A stretch of 10,297 bases of DNA from assembly GCA_030540495.1 (NCBI GenBank), contig JAUNWC010000027.1, forward strand, positions 1-10,297, in the 5' to 3' direction. The notes under the pieces were generated by a model, which was not told the origin of the DNA, ran no database searches, and worked only from the letters and a program-made list of their open reading frames with translations. The DNA is from Bacteroidota bacterium. GTDB taxonomy: Bacteria; Bacteroidota; Bacteroidia; Bacteroidales; P3. Shown one piece after another: positions 6,399 through 10,297 of this stretch (position 1 is the first letter of the stretch; each line of letters begins with the position of its first letter). Both the position numbers and the translations under genes were made by a program.

Positions 6399-9300
6399 TT
6401 AATCAAAAGTAACCTCCAAGTTCAATCCACGCAATTCGTGTATCAACACATTAAATGACTCTGGTATGCCCGGCGTTGGCATATTATCGCCTTTTACTAT
6501 GGCTTCATACGCTTTTGCTCTACCTGTTACATCATCGGATTTAACCGTAAGCATTTCTTGTAGAACATGAGATGCTCCATAGGCCTCCAATGCCCATACC
6601 TCCATCTCTCCAAAACGCTGACCTCCAAATTGAGCCTTACCTCCAAGTGGTTGTTGAGTTATCAAAGAGTATGGTCCTATGCTACGAGCGTGCATTTTGT
6701 CGTCTATCATGTGATGAAGTTTCAACATATATACGTATCCTACTGTAGCAGGTTGGTCAAACTTCTCTCCTGTTTCTCCATCATAAAGATAACATTTTCC
6801 ATTTTCAGGCAAACCTGCCTTGCGCATATAAGCATTAACATCCTCTAATGTTGCACCATCAAAAATAGGAGTTTCAAATCTAAGACCTAATTCATGTCCT
6901 GCCCAGCCTAAAACTGTTTCAAATATCTGTCCAAGGTTCATACGAGAAGGCACACCCAATGGGTTTAATACTATATCCACAGGCTTTCCATCCTCCAAGA
7001 ATGGCATATCCTCTTCTCTTACTATTTTGGCTACAATACCTTTGTTACCATGACGACCAGACATTTTATCGCCTACCTTTAACTTACGTTTCTTAGCCAA
7101 GTATATCTTAGCCATTTGATTTATTCCTGTAGGTAAATCGTCTCCTATGGTTTGAGCAAATTTTTCTCTCTCTAATTTTCCTCTCAAATCTCTTACTAAA
7201 ACACTATAATTGTTTAGCAATCGTTTAACCAAATTGTTAGTCTTTTCATCTGCTGTCCAATCGTTGTAATTAACAACAGAGTAATCCAAGTTCATTAGTA
7301 TCTTTTGAGTAAATTTGGTCTTAGGAGCAACTAACTCTTCATTATAAGCAGAATAGATAGCATTCGAGGTCTTACCCGTTAGAATGATAAACAACTTATC
7401 CACAAGTTTTTTCTTCAACTTGGTCATTTGCTCATCAAAATCATCGGTAAGTTTCTTTATAATATCCTTATTCTTTGCTCTTAAATCTCTATCTTTTTTG
7501 AATCGAGTAAATAGTTGTTTGTTGATAACAACACCAGAAACAGAAGGTGGAACTTTCAAAGAAGCATCTTTTACATCGCCTGCTTTGTCTCCAAATATAG
7601 CACTAAGAAGTTTTTCCTCTGGAGTAGGGTCAGATTCGCCCTTTGGAGTTATCTTACCTACAAGAATATCGCCCTCCTTAACGGTGGCTCCTATTCTAAT
7701 CATACCATTTTCGTCCAAATCCTTAGTTGCCTCCAAACTAACGTTAGGAATATCCTTTGTTAGTTCTTCATCGCCTCGTTTGGTTTCTCTAACCTCTGTT
7801 ATAAACTCTTCTATATGTACGGAAGTAAACCAATCTTCCTTTACAACTTTTTCTGAAATTACTATAGCGTCCTCGTAGTTGTAACCCTTCCAAGGCATAA
7901 ATGCAACATGAAGGTTTCTTCCCAAAGACAAGACTCCGTCCTTTGTAGCATATCCTTCACAAAGAATTTGTCCTTTGACAACTTTGTCTCCCCTACGTAC
8001 TATAGGTCTAAGATTTATGGAACCGCCGTCATTGGTTTTTTGGAATTTGGTTAGTTTGTAAGTTTTTTTGTCGTCCTCAAAACTTACCAAACGCTCATCC
8101 TCGTTTCTATCATAAATAATAGATATCTCACAAGCATCTACAAAATCTACAATTCCATCTTCTTCGGCAGTAATAAGCACTCTTGAATCTTTGGCAACGT
8201 ATGGCTCTATTCCTGTACCTACCAAAGGTATCTCTGGATTTAACAAAGGAACGGCTTGACGCATCATATTAGAACCCATCAAAGCACGGTTAGCATCATC
8301 GTGTTCCAAGAAAGGAATAAGTGAAGCCGCTATGGAGGCAATTTGATTTGGAGCCACGTCCATTAAATCCACTTGCTCTGGCGAAACTATAGGGAAATCG
8401 GCTTGTTTTCTTGCCTTTACTCTTTCATCTAAGATTCTGCCATCATTATCTACTTTTGTAGTTGCTTGAGCAACTATCTTATTTTCTTCTTCTTCTGCTG
8501 TAAGATATATAGGTGCTTCTTTAAAGGCAACTTTACCTTTTTTTACCTTATAATAAGGGGTTTCAATAAAGCCCAAATTATCTATTTTTGCAAACACACT
8601 TAAAGAAGAAATCAAACCAATGTTTGGTCCCTCTGGAGTTTCTATGGTACAAAGACGACCATAGTGAGTATAATGCACGTCTCGCACCTCAAATCCCGCT
8701 CTCTCTCTTGAAAGACCCCCAGGTCCCAAAGCCGAAATTCTTCTTTTGTGAGTAATCTCAGTCAATGGATTTATTTGGTCCATAAACTGAGATAATTGGT
8801 TGGTACCAAAGAAAGAGTTGATAACCGAGGACAAAGTCTTGGCATTTATCAAATCTGTAGGAGAGAAAACTTCATTATCTCTTACATTCATTCTTTCTTT
8901 GATAGTTCTTGCCATACGAGCAAGTCCTACATTAAATTGAGCATATAACTGCTCTCCAACAGTACGTACTCTACGGTTGCTTAAGTGGTCTATATCATCC
9001 ACTTCTGCTTTAGAATTTATAAGTCCTATCAAATATTTTATGATAGAGATTATATCTTCCTTAGTAAGTACTTTTATGCTTGGGTCTACTTTTAAATCTA
9101 ATTTCTTGTTGATTCTATAACGACCAACATCTCCCAAATCATATCTCTTATCTGAGAAAAACAATTTCTCTATAATACCGCGTGCAGTTTCTTCGTCAGG
9201 TGGTTCTGCACTTCTTAATTGACGGTAAATATATTCCACAGCCTCCTTGGCATTATTGGCTGTATCTTTCTGTAAAGTATTAAAAATTATTGAGTAATCG

Positions 9301-10205
9301 GCAGAAGAGGCATCATCCTTATGCAAAAGTATAAACTTGATACCTGCATCCAATATCTTTTCTGCATCCTCCTCGTCTAATATCTTTTCCCTTTCTACTA
9401 TAATTTCAGTTCTATCTACGGAAACAACCTCACCTATATCCTCATCCACAAAATCCTCTATCCAAGTACGAACAACTCTTGCAGCCAAGCGTTTGCCTAT
9501 ATATTTCTTTATACTTGATTTGGTTACTTTAACCTCTTCTGCAAGATTGAATATTTCCAAAATATCCTTATCCGTCTCGAAACCTATAGCCCTCAAAAGT
9601 GTAGTAATAGGTAGTTTTTTCTTTCTATCTATGTAGGCATACATAACGCTGTTTATATCCGTGGTAAATTCCATCCAAGAACCTCTGAAAGGAATTATTC
9701 TTGCGGAATACAACTGCATACCATTAGCATGGGTACTCGTGCCAAAGAATACTCCCGGCGAACGATGTAGTTGAGATACCACAACTCTTTCTGCTCCATT
9801 AATTACGAACGTACCCCTTGGAGTCATATATGGTATCATACCCAAATACACATCTTGTATTATTGTTTCAAAATCTTCGTGTTCTTCATCCGTACAGTAC
9901 AACTTTAATTTTGCTTTTAAAGGTACTGAAAATGTAAGCCCTCTTTCTATACACTCTTGTATAGAATAGCGAGGAGAATCTATAAAATAGTCCAAAAATT
10001 CCAACACAAAATTATTTCTTGCATCGCTTATTGGAAAATTCTCTGAAAAAACTTTATAAAGTCCCTCGTTTTTTCTGCTCTCAGAATCTGTTTCTAATTG
10101 AAAAAAGTCTCTAAACGACTTAAGTTGAATATCTAAAAAGTCAGAGTATTCAAATTTTTTCACAGTTGCAAAACTAACCAACTGTTGTTTATTATTTTTT
10201 GCCAA
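6399..10205 (-). CDS. rpoB: DNA-directed RNA polymerase subunit beta
   Basis: A complete 1268-residue beta subunit with stop TAA at 6401-6399. The start must be TTG at 10205-10203. An in-frame TAA lies 15 bases upstream (10220-10218) with no ATG between, while residues 2-40 ([20 protein letters not shown]...) align with the normal N terminus. Landmarks are [18 protein letters not shown] (137-154) and the rifampicin-pocket region from QLSQFMDQ (470-477) through [19 protein letters not shown] (486-504). [10 protein letters not shown] (521-530) and GYNYEDA (774-780, Glu778/Asp779) follow. [13 protein letters not shown] (1044-1056) holds the active-site lysines 1047 and 1055, and the clamp-facing C terminus carries [25 protein letters not shown] lysine-rich helical insert at about 903-1025 occupies the SI2 position. 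Two substitutions in the conserved rifampicin region are notable: Ile478 and Thr520. No Shine-Dalgarno sequence is visible. In this phylum rplL usually lies upstream, outside this window. Confidence 0.99.
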   Translation of the reverse strand: MAKNNKQQLVSFATVKKFEYSDFLDIQLKSFRDFFQLETDSESRKNEGLYKVFSENFPISDARNNFVLEFLDYFIDSPRYSIQECIERGLTFSVPLKAKLKLYCTDEEHEDFETIIQDVYLGMIPYMTPRGTFVINGAERVVVSQLHRSPGVFFGTSTHANGMQLYSARIIPFRGSWMEFTTDINSVMYAYIDRKKKLPITTLLRAIGFETDKDILEIFNLAEEVKVTKSSIKKYIGKRLAARVVRTWIEDFVDEDIGEVVSVDRTEIIVEREKILDEEDAEKILDAGIKFILLHKDDASSADYSIIFNTLQKDTANNAKEAVEYIYRQLRSAEPPDEETARGIIEKLFFSDKRYDLGDVGRYRINKKLDLKVDPSIKVLTKEDIISIIKYLIGLINSKAEVDDIDHLSNRRVRTVGEQLYAQFNVGLARMARTIKERMNVRDNEVFSPTDLINAKTLSSVINSFFGTNQLSQFMDQINPLTEITHKRRISALGPGGLSRERAGFEVRDVHYTHYGRLCTIETPEGPNIGLISSLSVFAKIDNLGFIETPYYKVKKGKVAFKEAPIYLTAEEEENKIVAQATTKVDNDGRILDERVKARKQADFPIVSPEQVDLMDVAPNQIASIAASLIPFLEHDDANRALMGSNMMRQAVPLLNPEIPLVGTGIEPYVAKDSRVLITAEEDGIVDFVDACEISIIYDRNEDERLVSFEDDKKTYKLTKFQKTNDGGSINLRPIVRRGDKVVKGQILCEGYATKDGVLSLGRNLHVAFMPWKGYNYEDAIVISEKVVKEDWFTSVHIEEFITEVRETKRGDEELTKDIPNVSLEATKDLDENGMIRIGATVKEGDILVGKITPKGESDPTPEEKLLSAIFGDKAGDVKDASLKVPPSVSGVVINKQLFTRFKKDRDLRAKNKDIIKKLTDDFDEQMTKLKKKLVDKLFIILTGKTSNAIYSAYNEELVAPKTKFTQKILMNLDYSVVNYNDWTADEKTNNLVKRLLNNYSVLVRDLRGKLEREKFAQTIGDDLPTGINQMAKIYLAKKRKLKVGDKMSGRHGNKGIVAKIVREEDMPFLEDGKPVDIVLNPLGVPSRMNLGQIFETVLGWAGHELGLRFETPIFDGATLEDVNAYMRKAGLPENGKCYLYDGETGEKFDQPATVGYVYMLKLHHMIDDKMHARSIGPYSLITQQPLGGKAQFGGQRFGEMEVWALEAYGASHVLQEMLTVKSDDVTGRAKAYEAIVKGDNMPTPGIPESFNVLIHELRGLNLEVTFD

Positions 10206-10297
10206 GGTTTTTAAAGATTAAAGGTTAAAAAATAAGTTCAATACAAACACAAATAAAGAATAGAACTTTCCCCCTAACAGATAGAGGGAAAATTTCT
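10206..10297 (-). other. rpoB leader region (upstream gene not in window)
   Basis: This is 92 bases of very AT-rich sequence before the rpoB TTG codon, with no open frame that I can support. Besides the hairpin at 10267-10291 I see no ribosome binding site and no confident promoter. A loose TTTG...TATTTTTT pair can be made on the minus strand, but it matches the Bacteroidota consensus too poorly to call. Confidence 0.4.
10267..10291 (-). terminator. Hairpin upstream of rpoB, possible terminator or attenuator
   Basis: As RNA on the minus strand, UUUCCCUC (10284-10291) pairs with GGGGGAAA (10267-10274), one pair being U-G, around a 9-base loop. It is followed by a U-rich but interrupted stretch (GUUCUAUUCUUUAUUU). 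It lies 61 bases before the rpoB start. It could reduce read-through from an upstream ribosomal-protein operon into rpoB, or simply end that transcript. Lacking a clean T-run, it is a weak terminator candidate. Confidence 0.45.

Noticed and set aside
7384..7878. 164-residue plus-strand open frame inside rpoB
   Set aside because: It is antisense to conserved rpoB; its serine/phenylalanine-rich translation is the expected shadow of an AT-rich gene.
1..10297. tRNA, rRNA or insertion-sequence remnants
   Set aside because: No cloverleaf-like sequence, rRNA segment, transposase frame or terminal inverted repeat was seen on either strand.

Overview
The window looks like part of a chromosome from the phylum Bacteroidota, most likely a Bacteroidales-type bacterium. 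Four things point there: the order rpoB-rpoC-DUF3467, beta and beta' subunits with Bacteroidota-style sequence and a large insertion in each, AT-rich DNA with mostly poor Shine-Dalgarno sequences, and a signal peptide with the phylum-typical Ala|Gln cleavage site. Nothing suggests a plasmid, phage or insertion sequence.

Almost all recognisable genes are on the minus strand, so transcription runs from high to low coordinates. A leader stretch (10206-10297) carries a hairpin. It is followed by rpoB (6399-10205, apparently TTG start), a 23-base gap, rpoC (1927-6375), a gap with a terminator-like hairpin (1868-1903), a DUF3467 gene (1534-1836), a strong bidirectional terminator (1426-1465), and a gene for an exported 266-residue protein that resembles the phosphodiester glycosidase (NAGPA/DUF2233) family (597-1397). 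rpoB and rpoC encode the two large subunits that form the RNA polymerase active centre. The small DUF3467 protein commonly sits beside rpoC in this phylum, but its role is not known to me. The exported protein is probably a separate transcription unit unrelated to RNA polymerase.

The left edge holds the 3' end of an unrecognised plus-strand gene (1-242) that converges on the exported-protein gene. Between the two (243-596) lies the most unusual part of the window. It is a non-coding mosaic of 10-bp units (GGTTnnnATA) that run in one orientation on the left and in the opposite orientation on the right. The units are interrupted by short, perfect or near-perfect GC-rich hairpins whose stems differ in sequence but share one design. 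The outer hairpin (264-287) looks like the terminator of the plus-strand gene and a central one (404-421) like the terminator of the minus-strand gene. This array is the best candidate for an undescribed element; the rest of the window is conserved housekeeping sequence with a few notable details.
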